A DNA stretch of 44,824 nucleotides from UBA5972 sp964600965 (GTDB lineage Bacteria; Pseudomonadota; Alphaproteobacteria; Rhodobacterales; Rhodobacteraceae). Each line of letters opens with the position of its first letter. Within the stretch, counting starts at the first letter, position 1. Below are positions 34,584 to 42,775 of the stretch, one piece after another. The stretch is from the NCBI GenBank assembly GCA_964600965.1, contig CAZRLO010000009.1:1-44824 (forward strand), in the 5' to 3' direction. The notes below the pieces were generated by a model. That model worked only from the letters and a program-made list of their open reading frames with translations. It had not been told where the DNA came from and ran no database searches. The translations under genes and the position numbers were made by a program.

Positions 34584-35471
34584 CTATTCCCATTTCGCCA
34601 GCGGCGGCAGGCTCATCAGCACCGCGTCCGGGTCGTGGCCGGATTCAAGACCGAACCGCGTTCCCCGGTCGTAAAGCAGGTTGTATTCGGTATAAAGCCC
34701 GCGGTGCACCAATTGCGCGGTGCGGTCCGTGTCGGCGAACGGAGTCCGGCAACGGCGTTTCAACAACGGCAGATAGGCCGGCAGAAGCGCGCGGCCTACG
34801 TCCCGGGTGAAGGCGAAATCGGCCTCCCAATCGCCGGTATTGAGGTCGTCGAAAAAGATACCGCCAACCCCGCGCGCGCGATGGCGATGTGGCACAAAGA
34901 AATACCGGTCCGCCCAGGCCTTGAAACGCGGGTAATATTCGGGGTCGTGCTGGTCACAGCAGGCCTGCAGCACGCCGTGGAATTCGGCGGTGTCCGTGTG
35001 GTATTCAATCGCTGGGTTCAAATCGGACCCGCCGCCGAACCACCAGCCAGCCGGCGTGCAGAACAGGCGCGTATTCATGTGGACCGCCGGCACATGCGGG
35101 TTTTGCATATGCGCCACCAGCGAAATTCCCGATGCCCAGAAACGCGCATCCTTTTCCGGCATCTTGCCACCCCGCCGCGAGGCCATCGCGGCCTGCGCCT
35201 TTTCCCCCAATTCGCCCCAGACGGTCGAGATGTTGACACCGACCTTCTCGAACACGCGGCCGCACTTCATGACCGACATCGCGCCGCCGCCGGATTGGCC
35301 GCCGTCCCGTCTGGTTTCGGTAACCTTGAACCGCCCTGCCGGCAGATCGCCCTGATCCGCGGAATATTGCGCCACTTCGACCTGTTCGAATCCCGCAACG
35401 ATCTCGTCGCGCAATTGGGTGAACCAGTTTGCCGCACGGTCCTGCTGGTTTGTGTCGCCGAACGTCGCCAT
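34584..35471 (-). CDS. hemF: Oxygen-dependent coproporphyrinogen III oxidase HemF
   Basis: 295-residue HemF, which converts coproporphyrinogen III to protoporphyrinogen IX with oxygen in haem (and bacteriochlorophyll) synthesis. Hallmark stretches are present: GGGAMSVMKCGRVFEKVGVN, NPHVPAVHMNTR, WWFGGGSDLNP, and near the end LVHRGLYTEYNLLYDRGTRFGLESG. The ATG start gives a normal N-terminus. Single gene, divergent from the EamA transporter with about 100 bases between. Confidence 0.97.
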   Translation of the reverse strand: MATFGDTNQQDRAANWFTQLRDEIVAGFEQVEVAQYSADQGDLPAGRFKVTETRRDGGQSGGGAMSVMKCGRVFEKVGVNISTVWGELGEKAQAAMASRRGGKMPEKDARFWASGISLVAHMQNPHVPAVHMNTRLFCTPAGWWFGGGSDLNPAIEYHTDTAEFHGVLQACCDQHDPEYYPRFKAWADRYFFVPHRHRARGVGGIFFDDLNTGDWEADFAFTRDVGRALLPAYLPLLKRRCRTPFADTDRTAQLVHRGLYTEYNLLYDRGTRFGLESGHDPDAVLMSLPPLAKWE

Positions 35472-35572
35472 GGCATTTCCCTCTGAAAATCCGAGGTCCC
35501 ATTATATCCGGGTGGGTCGCCGAAACCATACACACGATGTCGCGGTGGAATTTTGGCGGGCGACGCCATAGG

Positions 35573-36535
35573 ATGCGGGCGAATGCACTTGATAGGCCGG
35601 CCGTATTGTCCAACCCAGTACCTGTATTGCTGCCCGGCCCCGGGCCAACCGGCGGCCCGTTTCCACCGGCACCTTCCCACAACAATCTGCGCGGGATTTT
35701 CTGGGCGTTGCTGAGCATGGGCGGTGCCAGTGTCATGGCGCTGGCCGTACGCGGCGCGGTCGGTGCCATCGACAGCCGCATGGCGGTGATGTTTCGCGCG
35801 GGCGTTACCAGCCTGCTGATCCTGATCGGTCTGTTGATGTTCTCGCGTCTGCGTCGGAAAATGCGGTTTTCCCGGCCGGGGTTGCATCTGTTGCGCGGCG
35901 GTTTGATCGGGGTTTCGACCAATCTTGGCTTTTACACGATCATGTTCATCCCGCTGAGCACGGCAACCGTTCTGTTTTTCACGGCACCAATCTTTGCCAC
36001 CATTCTGGCGGTACTGGTGCACAAGGAACGGGTCGGCCCCAGACGCCTTGCCGCGATCGCGGCTGGTCTGATCGGCGCGCTCGTGATCCTGCGGCCCGGT
36101 TTTGACGGCTTTCATCCGGCAATGCTGGCGGCGCTGGCCTCCTCTGCATTATTCGCCATCGCGTTGAGCCTTTCGCGCGATCTGGCCAATGCCGACGGGG
36201 CGATTTCGGCTTATTTTTCCTCGGTCGTGATCACGGCGATCGTGACGCTGCCGCTGGCCCTGCCGGTCTGGGAAATGCCACCGGACGCCATGACGTGGTT
36301 CGCGGTCGCGGTTCTGGTGGCGACAAGTGCGGTTCGCGGCATCGCCGACATCCAGGCCTATCGGTTTGCCGAGGCGGCGCTATTGGCGCCAATCGCCTAT
36401 CTGCGGCTGGTTTTCATCGGGCTGGGGGCGTGGTTGTTGTTTGACGAAGGGATCGATAATCCGACATGGCTGGGCGCGGCCATCATCATCGGCGCGACAT
36501 TCTATATTGCCCAGCGCGAGCGCGCGCGGCGGTAA
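35573..36535 (+). CDS. EamA/DMT-family transporter
   Basis: 320-residue inner-membrane protein with two EamA repeats (about ten transmembrane helices), for example GIFWALLSMGGASVMALAVRG and the second-half ALASSALFAIALSLSRDLA. DMT transporters move metabolites such as amino acids or nucleotide sugars; the substrate is unknown. The start is uncertain: the ATG at 35573 has only AGG right before it and gives a proline-rich 40-residue leader; TTG at 35606 is an alternative. It is divergent from hemF. Confidence 0.87.
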   Translation: MRANALDRPAVLSNPVPVLLPGPGPTGGPFPPAPSHNNLRGIFWALLSMGGASVMALAVRGAVGAIDSRMAVMFRAGVTSLLILIGLLMFSRLRRKMRFSRPGLHLLRGGLIGVSTNLGFYTIMFIPLSTATVLFFTAPIFATILAVLVHKERVGPRRLAAIAAGLIGALVILRPGFDGFHPAMLAALASSALFAIALSLSRDLANADGAISAYFSSVVITAIVTLPLALPVWEMPPDAMTWFAVAVLVATSAVRGIADIQAYRFAEAALLAPIAYLRLVFIGLGAWLLFDEGIDNPTWLGAAIIIGATFYIAQRERARR

Positions 36536-36721
36536 GCGAGGCGGCGGCAAGGTTCCATCCGCAACCCTTTCTTTGCGTTGATCGCGGTCAATGGATCGAA
36601 GTGTTCGCGTGATCCTGCGATCTTTGGGTCAGGGCAAGGGCAATATGCGTGCAATCACGCGGCCCCGATAGAGCGACCCGACACACATTTTCATCAGGCT
36701 GAAACGTCGTTCGAAAGCGTC

Positions 36722-37315
36722 CTAAAACGCCTTGCGCGCCCGCAAGGCCGCCGAGATCGTGCCGTCGTCAAGATAATCCAGCTCGCCGCCGATCGGCACG
36801 CCCTGCGCAAGCGAGGTGACCTCGACCCCTTCGAGTTGATCCGCGATATAATGCGCCGTGGTCTGACCGTCGACCGTCGCGTTCAGGGCCAGAATGACCT
36901 CGCGCACCGACTCGTCCGCGACCCGGCGGCGAAGCAGCGGAATGCGAAGATCGTCTGGGCCGATATTGTCCAGCGCCGAAAGTACACCACCCAGCACGAA
37001 ATAACGCCCGGCGAAAATGCCGGCGCGCTCCATCGCCCAGAGGTCTGCCACCTCGCCGACCACGCAAAGCTGTCCGTTCGCGCGCTTGTGCGCAGCGCAG
37101 ATGTCGCAAATCTCGGCAGTGCCGATATTGCCACAACTGATGCATTCCCGCGCCTTTTCAGCGACTTCGGCCATCGCGTCGGCCAGCGGGGCAAGTTGCG
37201 CGCCCCGTTTGCGGATCAGGTGAAGCACCGCGCGCCGGGCCGAACGCGGACCCAGCCCGGGCAAGCGTGCCATCAACGCGATCAGATTTTCAATTTCGCT
37301 GCCCGGTCCGGTCAT
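36722..37315 (-). CDS. recR: Recombination mediator RecR
   Basis: 197-residue RecR, part of the RecFOR system that loads RecA at gaps. An N-terminal helix-hairpin-helix region (LPGLGPRSARRAVLHLI) is followed by the zinc finger CISCGNIGTAEICDICA, the Toprim domain LCVVGEVADLWAMERAG, and the closing ALNATVDGQTTAHYIAD. It lies 13 bases after ybaB and ends the dnaX-ybaB-recR operon. Confidence 0.97.
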   Translation of the reverse strand: MTGPGSEIENLIALMARLPGLGPRSARRAVLHLIRKRGAQLAPLADAMAEVAEKARECISCGNIGTAEICDICAAHKRANGQLCVVGEVADLWAMERAGIFAGRYFVLGGVLSALDNIGPDDLRIPLLRRRVADESVREVILALNATVDGQTTAHYIADQLEGVEVTSLAQGVPIGGELDYLDDGTISAALRARKAF

Positions 37316-37328
37316 GTTGCAGCGGCGT

Positions 37329-37673
37329 TCAAAACGGCAGCTTCATGCCCGGCGGCAGGTTCAGGCCCTCGGTCAGCTTGGCCATCTCGGCCTTGTTGGT
37401 TTCGTCGGCCTTGGCCTGCGCGTCCTTGATGGCGGCGACGATCAGGTCTTCCAGCACCTCTTTTTCATCCGGCACCATCAGCGACGGGTCGATTTCCAGC
37501 GCTTTCAGCTCGCCCTTGGCGTTTGTCGTGGCGACCACCATGCCCGCGCCCGACTGCCCGACCACGTTGATCGCGTCCAGACCCGCCTGAACGTCGGCCA
37601 TCTTGCCCTGCATTTCCTGCGCCTGTTTCATGATCTTGGCCATGTCGCCAAGACCGCCCAGTCCTTTCAGCAT
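37329..37673 (-). CDS. ybaB: YbaB/EbfC nucleoid-associated protein
   Basis: 114-residue member of the YbaB/EbfC family, small DNA-binding proteins. It shows the expected KIMKQAQEMQGKMADVQ helix and the GMVVATTNAKGELKALEIDPSL strand region. The ATG at 37671-37673 is spaced 5 bases from GAGGGAG; the GTG two codons earlier would overlap that site and is rejected. It lies between dnaX and recR, 18 and 13 bases away. Confidence 0.95.
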   Translation of the reverse strand: MLKGLGGLGDMAKIMKQAQEMQGKMADVQAGLDAINVVGQSGAGMVVATTNAKGELKALEIDPSLMVPDEKEVLEDLIVAAIKDAQAKADETNKAEMAKLTEGLNLPPGMKLPF

Positions 37674-37691
37674 TTTCACTCCCTCGCGATG

Positions 37692-39473
37692 TTAATCTTT
37701 TTCAAACGGGTCCCATTCCTCATCGGTCGAATCGGGATCGAGCGCGATCACGTTTTGCGCGTCTTCATCCGGCCCACGGCTCACCTCGCGGATTTCCGCG
37801 CCGGGAAAGTGTTCCAGAACCGCCTGCACCATCGGGTGCGCCAATGCGCGACCGTGCAGGTCGTTTCGGTGTTTGTCACGCATTTCGGCGATGGTCTGCC
37901 CGCCGCCCTTGCCAACGATCGACACCGCCCAGCGCACGCCGGTCCAGTCCCCAAGCCGCGCCGATAACCGCGATGCCAGATCCTTGGGGGCGGCCTCGGT
38001 CATCTCCAGTTCGATCCGTCCCGGCGCATAGCGGGCAAGTCTGAGCGTATCCTCGACCTCCATCAGCAATTTGACGTCGCGATTGGCGCGGATGAGGTCG
38101 ACCACCTGCTCGAACCGGGCGAACCGTGCCAGGGCGGCGCCTGCTTGCGGTTGTGCCAACGCCTGCGCGCCGCCGGCAGCCATGGCCGACACGCCGGGGC
38201 CACCGGAAACGGATTCGACGGATGGCCGCGGCGTTCGCGAACCGGGCGCGTCACCTGCCGGGCCCTGCCCGCCACTACCACCGCCACCGCCCGCGGGCGG
38301 TGACATGTTCTGCAACTTTCGCACCAATTCTTCCGGCGATGGCAGTTCTGCCACATGTGTAAGGCGGATCACGGCCATTTCCGCCGCCATCATCGGGTTG
38401 GGCGCCAGTGAAATTTCCTCGAGCGATTTCAGCAGCATCTGCCAGGCGCGCGTCAGGCTTCGCATTGGCAGGCGGGCGGCCATTTCCTGTCCGCGCGTGC
38501 GTTCCTGAGGGCTGATGGTGGGGTCTTCGGCGGCTTCGGGCGTAATCTTGATGACCGACGTCCAGTGCGTGATTTCCGCCAGATCGCGCAGAACCGCCAT
38601 CGGGTCGGCCCCGTCGGCATATTGACCCGACAATTCAGAAAGCGCACCGGCCCCGTCGCCGCGCATGATCAAATCAAACAGGTCCAGCCCGCGATTTCGG
38701 TCGGCCAGCCCCAGCATCGCGCGAACCTGTTCCGCCGCAACCTGCCCGGCACCCTGCGAACCGGTCTGATCCAGCAGCGACAGCGCGTCGCGCATCGAAC
38801 CTTCGGCCGCGCGGGTGATCAGTGCCAGTGCCGCGTCGCTGATGTCGATCTTTTCCAGTTCCGCCAGCTTGCGCAGATAGGACATCGTGTCCTCGGGCTC
38901 CATCCGGCGCAGATCGAACCGCTGACAGCGCGAAAGGACCGTGACCGGTATCTTGCGGATTTCGGTGGTGGCAAAGATGAATTTCACGTGCGCGGGCGGC
39001 TCTTCCAGCGTTTTCAGAAGCGCGTTGAACGCGTTGACCGACAACATGTGGACTTCGTCGATGATATAGATCTTGAACCTTGCCGAGGCGGCGCGGTAAT
39101 GCACGCTGTCGATGATTTCGCGAATGTCGCCAACACCGGTCCGGCTGGCGGCGTCCATTTCCAGAACGTCGACATGGCGTCCCTCGGCGATGGCAAGACA
39201 CGGTTCGCATTGCCCGCAGGGTTCGACCGTCGGGCCGCCGGTGCCATCAGGACCGACACAGTTCAGCCCCTTGGCGATGATCCGCGCGGTGGTGGTCTTG
39301 CCGACACCGCGTACGCCGGTCAAAACGAACGCATGCGCGATCCGGTCGGCCTGAAACGCATTGCCAAGTGTGCGCACCATGGCGGTTTGCCCGATCAGGT
39401 CGGCAAACGTGGCCGGGCGGTATTTGCGCGCCAGAACCTGATAAGACGATGTTTCGCTGCTGCTGTCGGTCAT
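37692..39473 (-). CDS. dnaX: DNA polymerase III subunits gamma/tau
   Basis: 593-residue clamp-loader ATPase. The Walker A GVRGVGKTTTAR, the four-cysteine zinc module (CVGPDGTGG ... CGQCEPC), Walker B IIDEVHMLS and sensor FATTEIRKIPVT are present. A glycine/proline-rich linker (about residues 390-450) leads to the tau-like C-terminal domain. The start MTDSSSETSSYQVLARKYRP is the usual one; the 44 residues upstream in the open frame overlap the divergent phosphatase gene. First gene of dnaX-ybaB-recR. Confidence 0.97.
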   Translation of the reverse strand: MTDSSSETSSYQVLARKYRPATFADLIGQTAMVRTLGNAFQADRIAHAFVLTGVRGVGKTTTARIIAKGLNCVGPDGTGGPTVEPCGQCEPCLAIAEGRHVDVLEMDAASRTGVGDIREIIDSVHYRAASARFKIYIIDEVHMLSVNAFNALLKTLEEPPAHVKFIFATTEIRKIPVTVLSRCQRFDLRRMEPEDTMSYLRKLAELEKIDISDAALALITRAAEGSMRDALSLLDQTGSQGAGQVAAEQVRAMLGLADRNRGLDLFDLIMRGDGAGALSELSGQYADGADPMAVLRDLAEITHWTSVIKITPEAAEDPTISPQERTRGQEMAARLPMRSLTRAWQMLLKSLEEISLAPNPMMAAEMAVIRLTHVAELPSPEELVRKLQNMSPPAGGGGGSGGQGPAGDAPGSRTPRPSVESVSGGPGVSAMAAGGAQALAQPQAGAALARFARFEQVVDLIRANRDVKLLMEVEDTLRLARYAPGRIELEMTEAAPKDLASRLSARLGDWTGVRWAVSIVGKGGGQTIAEMRDKHRNDLHGRALAHPMVQAVLEHFPGAEIREVSRGPDEDAQNVIALDPDSTDEEWDPFEKD

Positions 39474-39552
39474 TTGACTTGCCCGCGCCCGATTTGACCT
39501 ACATTGGTAATGGGGCGGGCACCAAAAGGCGAGTCCCCGCAGATGGGCAAAC

Positions 39553-40050
39553 ATGGTTTTTCGCATCGCAACCGTCGAACTGGATGCCGGCGCGCGGCTG
39601 GGCATCTGTCCGTTGCCGGGGCGATGGGGGGACGGCCTTGCCGATCTTGGACAGGTGGTTCGCTGGGAACCGGAATTCGTGGTTTCAATGACCGGGATCA
39701 GCGAAATGGAGCGTCACAATATCGCCGATCTGGGCGGGCTGCTGGGTCAGTTCGGAATCGGCTGGCGGCATTTTCCGATCCGGGATTTCGACGCGCCCGA
39801 GGCGATGTCGGGTTGGGCCGAACTTGCAACTGAATTGCACCGGACGTTGGATGGCGGCGGTGGGGTGCTGGCGCATTGCTATGGTGGGCAGGGGCGATCC
39901 GGCATGGTGCTGATGCGGCTGATGGTCGAGCGGGGCGAAGCGCCCGAAGCGGCGCTGGCACGCCTTCGCGCGGTGCGTCCGGGCGCGGTCGAACGACCGG
40001 GACAGTACGATTGGGCTGCTGCGGGCACGCACACCCGTACCCGGCATTGA
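39553..40050 (+). CDS. CX5R tyrosine/dual-specificity phosphatase-like protein
   Basis: 165-residue protein with the cysteine phosphatase P-loop HCYGGQGRSG (C109 and R115, CX5R). A candidate general acid lies at D78 or D80 in IRDFDAPE. It resembles small CDKN3-like dual-specificity phosphatases. The N-terminus ICPLPGRWGDGLADLGQV is shared by bacterial members in Rhodobacterales, as far as I recall. Substrate unknown. It lies between the divergent dnaX and the convergent SRP RNA gene and has a weak ribosome site. Confidence 0.8.
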   Translation: MVFRIATVELDAGARLGICPLPGRWGDGLADLGQVVRWEPEFVVSMTGISEMERHNIADLGGLLGQFGIGWRHFPIRDFDAPEAMSGWAELATELHRTLDGGGGVLAHCYGGQGRSGMVLMRLMVERGEAPEAALARLRAVRPGAVERPGQYDWAAAGTHTRTRH

Positions 40051-40081
40051 AATCCTGATACATACCGGCAGAAGTGAGAGG

Positions 40082-40180
40082 CTGGACATCGGCCCAAACG
40101 GCGTTCGTTACGGCTGCTTCCTTCCGGATCTGACCGGGTTGGCGAGGCGTCTGCCCGCGCCAACCTCTCGACCCGTCCCC
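40082..40180 (-). ncRNA. ffs: Signal recognition particle RNA (4.5S, ffs)
   Basis: On the minus strand, 40137-40112 contains the nearly invariant SRP core (GGTCAGATCCGGAAGGAAGC, then AGCC). It is preceded by the paired arm GGTTGGCGCGGGCAGACGCC. The ends close: GGAC at the 5' side pairs with GTCC near 40085, and GGTC with GGCC. The length of about 99 bases fits the small bacterial SRP RNA that binds Ffh for co-translational targeting. The ends are estimated from pairing. The dnaX neighbourhood is the usual location in alphaproteobacteria. Confidence 0.93.
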
Positions 40181-40201
40181 TACGCGCATCAGCCCGGCAA
40201 T

Positions 40202-41194
40202 TCAAGTATGCCGGTCCGCCTGATTCCGGTCCTGCGAATCCGGCGCGCCAAAGACCGAGGTCAAGAAACCGACCGCATCGCGCGCCGCCTGACGGGCCAG
40301 CGTGGTATCGAAGTAGTCGAACGCGTGAGGGCCACCCGGATACCAGATCGTTTCCTGTGTCGCCCCGGCCTGCGCCCAGCGCGCAGCCATGAAAGCGGTA
40401 TCATCCGCCAGCGGGTCAAGCGTGCCGCATTGAAACAGGGCGGTCGGCATATCCGACAGGTCGCCGTATAGAGGCGAGGCCCGGGGGTGGCGCGTCTGAT
40501 CCGGCGGCACCCCGAGATTGGCGGTGAACCAGGCGATCACCGGGGTCGACAGGATCAGTTTGCGCGCGCCCCAATTGGCGACCGAGGGGGTCATCGTCAG
40601 ATCAAAACAACCATAGGTCAGCAGCGCCCCCGCAAACCGGTCGAGCCGGGCCGCGTCTTTCATGGACAACAGCGTTGTCGCCGCCAGATGCGCGCCGGCA
40701 CTTTCGCCCCCGATCACGATCTTGTCGGTTCCGAACAATTCCAAAGCGTTATCCAGCAGCCAAAGCGCAGCGGCGTTGCAATCTTCGACACAGGCGGGCC
40801 AGACGTTTTCGGGGCCAAGGCGGTATTCCACCGAGACCGTCACGCATCCGGTCGCGCGGCTCAGCGCTTTCAGGCGATGATCCTGATGCCAAGGACGCCC
40901 CAGCGTCCAGCCGCCACCGTGAATGTGCAAAAACACACCGTTCGGCGCGACGTCCGGGCGGATCACGCGCACCCGTCCCGGCCCGCCCGGCGCACCGGGA
41001 ATATCAAGGTCCTCGGCCTCGGGCAACGGCGGTAGAAATGGAAACGCCCCCTGCCCCTCGTCCCGCGCCTTGCGTGAAACTTCGGGCGGCACCTCGTGGA
41101 TGGCGGGCATTTCGGCCAGCATTGCCTCCAGTTCGCGCACGAATTCGGCGGTCTCGGCGGTGATGCTTGACCGCTCAAACGGGTTGTGGGTCAT
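40202..41194 (-). CDS. Alpha/beta hydrolase, hormone-sensitive-lipase family esterase
   Basis: 330-residue carboxylesterase-type hydrolase. The oxyanion motif HGGGW is at 92-96, nucleophile S165 is in GGESAG, acid D260 in GTLDPLADD and histidine H290 in GGPHAFDYF. This is family IV (HSL-like). It probably cleaves short-chain esters in the cytoplasm; the natural substrate is unknown. No signal peptide. Single gene, just upstream of ffs on the same strand. Confidence 0.93.
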   Translation of the reverse strand: MTHNPFERSSITAETAEFVRELEAMLAEMPAIHEVPPEVSRKARDEGQGAFPFLPPLPEAEDLDIPGAPGGPGRVRVIRPDVAPNGVFLHIHGGGWTLGRPWHQDHRLKALSRATGCVTVSVEYRLGPENVWPACVEDCNAAALWLLDNALELFGTDKIVIGGESAGAHLAATTLLSMKDAARLDRFAGALLTYGCFDLTMTPSVANWGARKLILSTPVIAWFTANLGVPPDQTRHPRASPLYGDLSDMPTALFQCGTLDPLADDTAFMAARWAQAGATQETIWYPGGPHAFDYFDTTLARQAARDAVGFLTSVFGAPDSQDRNQADRHT

Positions 41195-41329
41195 GTCGAT
41201 TTCCCTTGTGCTTCGCGCGGATCATCCTCGGTTCGCCGGCATCATGCAAGCGCCCGGACGGGTTGCCGAAGTTTTCGGTTCCGCCGGCACGCAGCCTGAT
41301 TGCGGGGCGGGTACGTGAAAACCCGTATC

Positions 41330-41353
41330 CGTTCGTCTAGACGGCTAGACGAA
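41330..41353. repeat. Short octamer element (array 4)
   Basis: Three octamers: cgttcgtc, tagacggc, tagacgaa. TTCGTCTAG (41332-41340) and CTAGACGAA (41345-41353) are a perfect 9-bp inverted repeat around ACGG. Read on the minus strand, it is the same as the start of array 3 except for the outermost base pair. Confidence 0.8.
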
Positions 41354-41392
41354 CCGACTCGGCCTTATCTGATTGTTACCACACGATAATCT

Positions 41393-41412
41393 GTCGCATG
41401 GGGCCATGCGAC
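41393..41412. promoter_or_regulatory. 20-bp palindrome, candidate operator
   Basis: GTCGCATGG (41393-41401) and CCATGCGAC (41404-41412) form perfect 9-bp arms around GG. The two-base centre is too tight for a good RNA hairpin, so a dimeric repressor site is more likely. It lies about 160 bases before the GNAT gene and 200 before the divergent esterase. Confidence 0.45.
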
Positions 41413-41569
41413 GTGACGCAGGGACGGGGCCACCGTCCGGGATCATGCGCGGTCCATTGCCATGGCCCCCCAAACCCGACCGGGGCTGTCAAACATCCGC
41501 CGAACGGATTGCACTGGTAATCGCGCCGGTGCTTTGGAAAACTGACCGCGACACGAAGGGGACGCGCCA

Positions 41570-42058
41570 ATGATCATTCGCCATGCCGATACGGCGGATT
41601 GCGACGGCATACTGAGGATCTGGAATCCGGTCATTCGGGAAACGGATCTGACGTTCAACGATGTGGCCAAAACGCCCGTCGATCTGGCAGATTTGCTGAC
41701 CGACAAGCGCGAAAGGGGGCAACCGTTTCTGGTGGCGGATCACGACGGAGAAATCCGGGGGTTCGCCACATACGGGCAATTCCGCAATTCGAGCGGCTAC
41801 CGCAAGACGGCTGAACACACCATCATATTGTCACCGACCGCGCGCGGCGAAGGGCTTGGGCGGCGATTGTTGACGGAAATCGAATCTCTTGCCCGAAGCC
41901 GGGACATCCATTCGATGATCGCGGCGATCAGCCATTCCAACAAATCGGGCGTTGGCTTTCACGCGGCGCTGGGGTACCGCGAGATCGCCCGACTGCCCGA
42001 AGTGGGGCGCAAATTCAACCGGTGGTTTGACCTCGTTCTGATGCAGAAATTGCTGTAG
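41570..42058 (+). CDS. GNAT-family N-acetyltransferase (phosphinothricin acetyltransferase-like)
   Basis: 162-residue acetyltransferase. The acetyl-CoA loop is RGEGLGRRLL, with SNKSGVGFHAALGYRE as motif B. The N-terminus RHADTADCDGILRIWNPVIRETDLTFN and its length fit the phosphinothricin/methionine-sulfoximine acetyltransferase group, which acetylates amino-acid analogues. Exact substrate unknown. A 20-bp palindrome lies upstream. The end is 36 bases before the DjlA-like gene on the same strand. Confidence 0.87.
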   Translation: MIIRHADTADCDGILRIWNPVIRETDLTFNDVAKTPVDLADLLTDKRERGQPFLVADHDGEIRGFATYGQFRNSSGYRKTAEHTIILSPTARGEGLGRRLLTEIESLARSRDIHSMIAAISHSNKSGVGFHAALGYREIARLPEVGRKFNRWFDLVLMQKLL

Positions 42059-42094
42059 AAATACGAAAACCACGTTCATCGAGCCGCTGTTTTC

Positions 42095-42775
42095 ATGTCT
42101 CTCTGGTCCCGTATCGCCGACGCCCTTTCGGCCCTTTCGCAGGGCGAAAGCCTGTCGCACGTCTTTGACAGGCTGCGCACCCCGCCAGAAAAATCCGTGG
42201 CCTTTGCCATCGCGGTCATTGCGCTGGGTGCAAAAATGGCCAAGGCCGACGGGCGTGTTACCCGCGACGAAGTCACCGCATTCCGCGAGGTATTTTACAT
42301 CCCGCGCACCGAAGAGGCGCAGGCGGCGCGGGTATTCAATCTGGCGCGTCAGGATACGGCGGGCTTTGAAACCTATGCGCGGTCGATTGCCGGGATGTTC
42401 GCGGGCGAACACGCGGTGCTCGAGGACTTGCTGCAAGGCTTGTTCTTCATCGCCGTGGCGGACGGCGAGTATCACCCCAAAGAGGACGATTTCATTCACC
42501 GGGTCGCCGGGATCTTCGGCTTGTCCGAACCCCGGTTTCGCGCGCTCAGAACCAGGTTCGCACCGGATGCGCCGCCCGATGCCTATGCAGTGCTGGGGGT
42601 CGACCCTGATATGCCCTTGACGGAAATCCGCAAGGTCTGGCGGCAGGCGGTGCGCGAAACCCACCCCGATCAGATGATGGCGCGCGGCGTGCCCGAAGAA
42701 GCGGCCAAACTGGCGACGGAAAAACTGATCGTGATCAACAACGCCTGGGAGGAAATCTCGGGCGCGCGCACCTGA
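42095..42775 (+). CDS. DjlA-like co-chaperone (TerB domain plus J domain)
   Basis: 226-residue protein. A TerB-like helical domain (about 30-140, with MAKADGRVTRDEV and AVADGEYHPKEDDFIHRV) is followed by a C-terminal J domain with the HPD motif at H190-D192 (ETHPDQMMARG). It would stimulate the ATPase of DnaK. E. coli DjlA has an N-terminal membrane helix; here only a short amphipathic start is seen, so it may be soluble. The stop overlaps the next start by one base (TGATG). Confidence 0.9.
   Translation: MSLWSRIADALSALSQGESLSHVFDRLRTPPEKSVAFAIAVIALGAKMAKADGRVTRDEVTAFREVFYIPRTEEAQAARVFNLARQDTAGFETYARSIAGMFAGEHAVLEDLLQGLFFIAVADGEYHPKEDDFIHRVAGIFGLSEPRFRALRTRFAPDAPPDAYAVLGVDPDMPLTEIRKVWRQAVRETHPDQMMARGVPEEAAKLATEKLIVINNAWEEISGART

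Larger units (their letters stand above)
41195..41569. other. Intergenic region with octamer element and palindrome
   Basis: 375 bases between divergent esterase and GNAT genes. It contains octamer element 4 (41330-41353), an AT-rich stretch, and a 20-bp dyad (41393-41412). No gene is supported. Confidence 0.6.

Noticed and set aside
39474..39605. N-terminal extension of dnaX by 44 codons
   Set aside because: The extension overlaps the divergent phosphatase start region and lacks DnaX likeness; MTDSSSETSSYQVLARKYRP is the family start.
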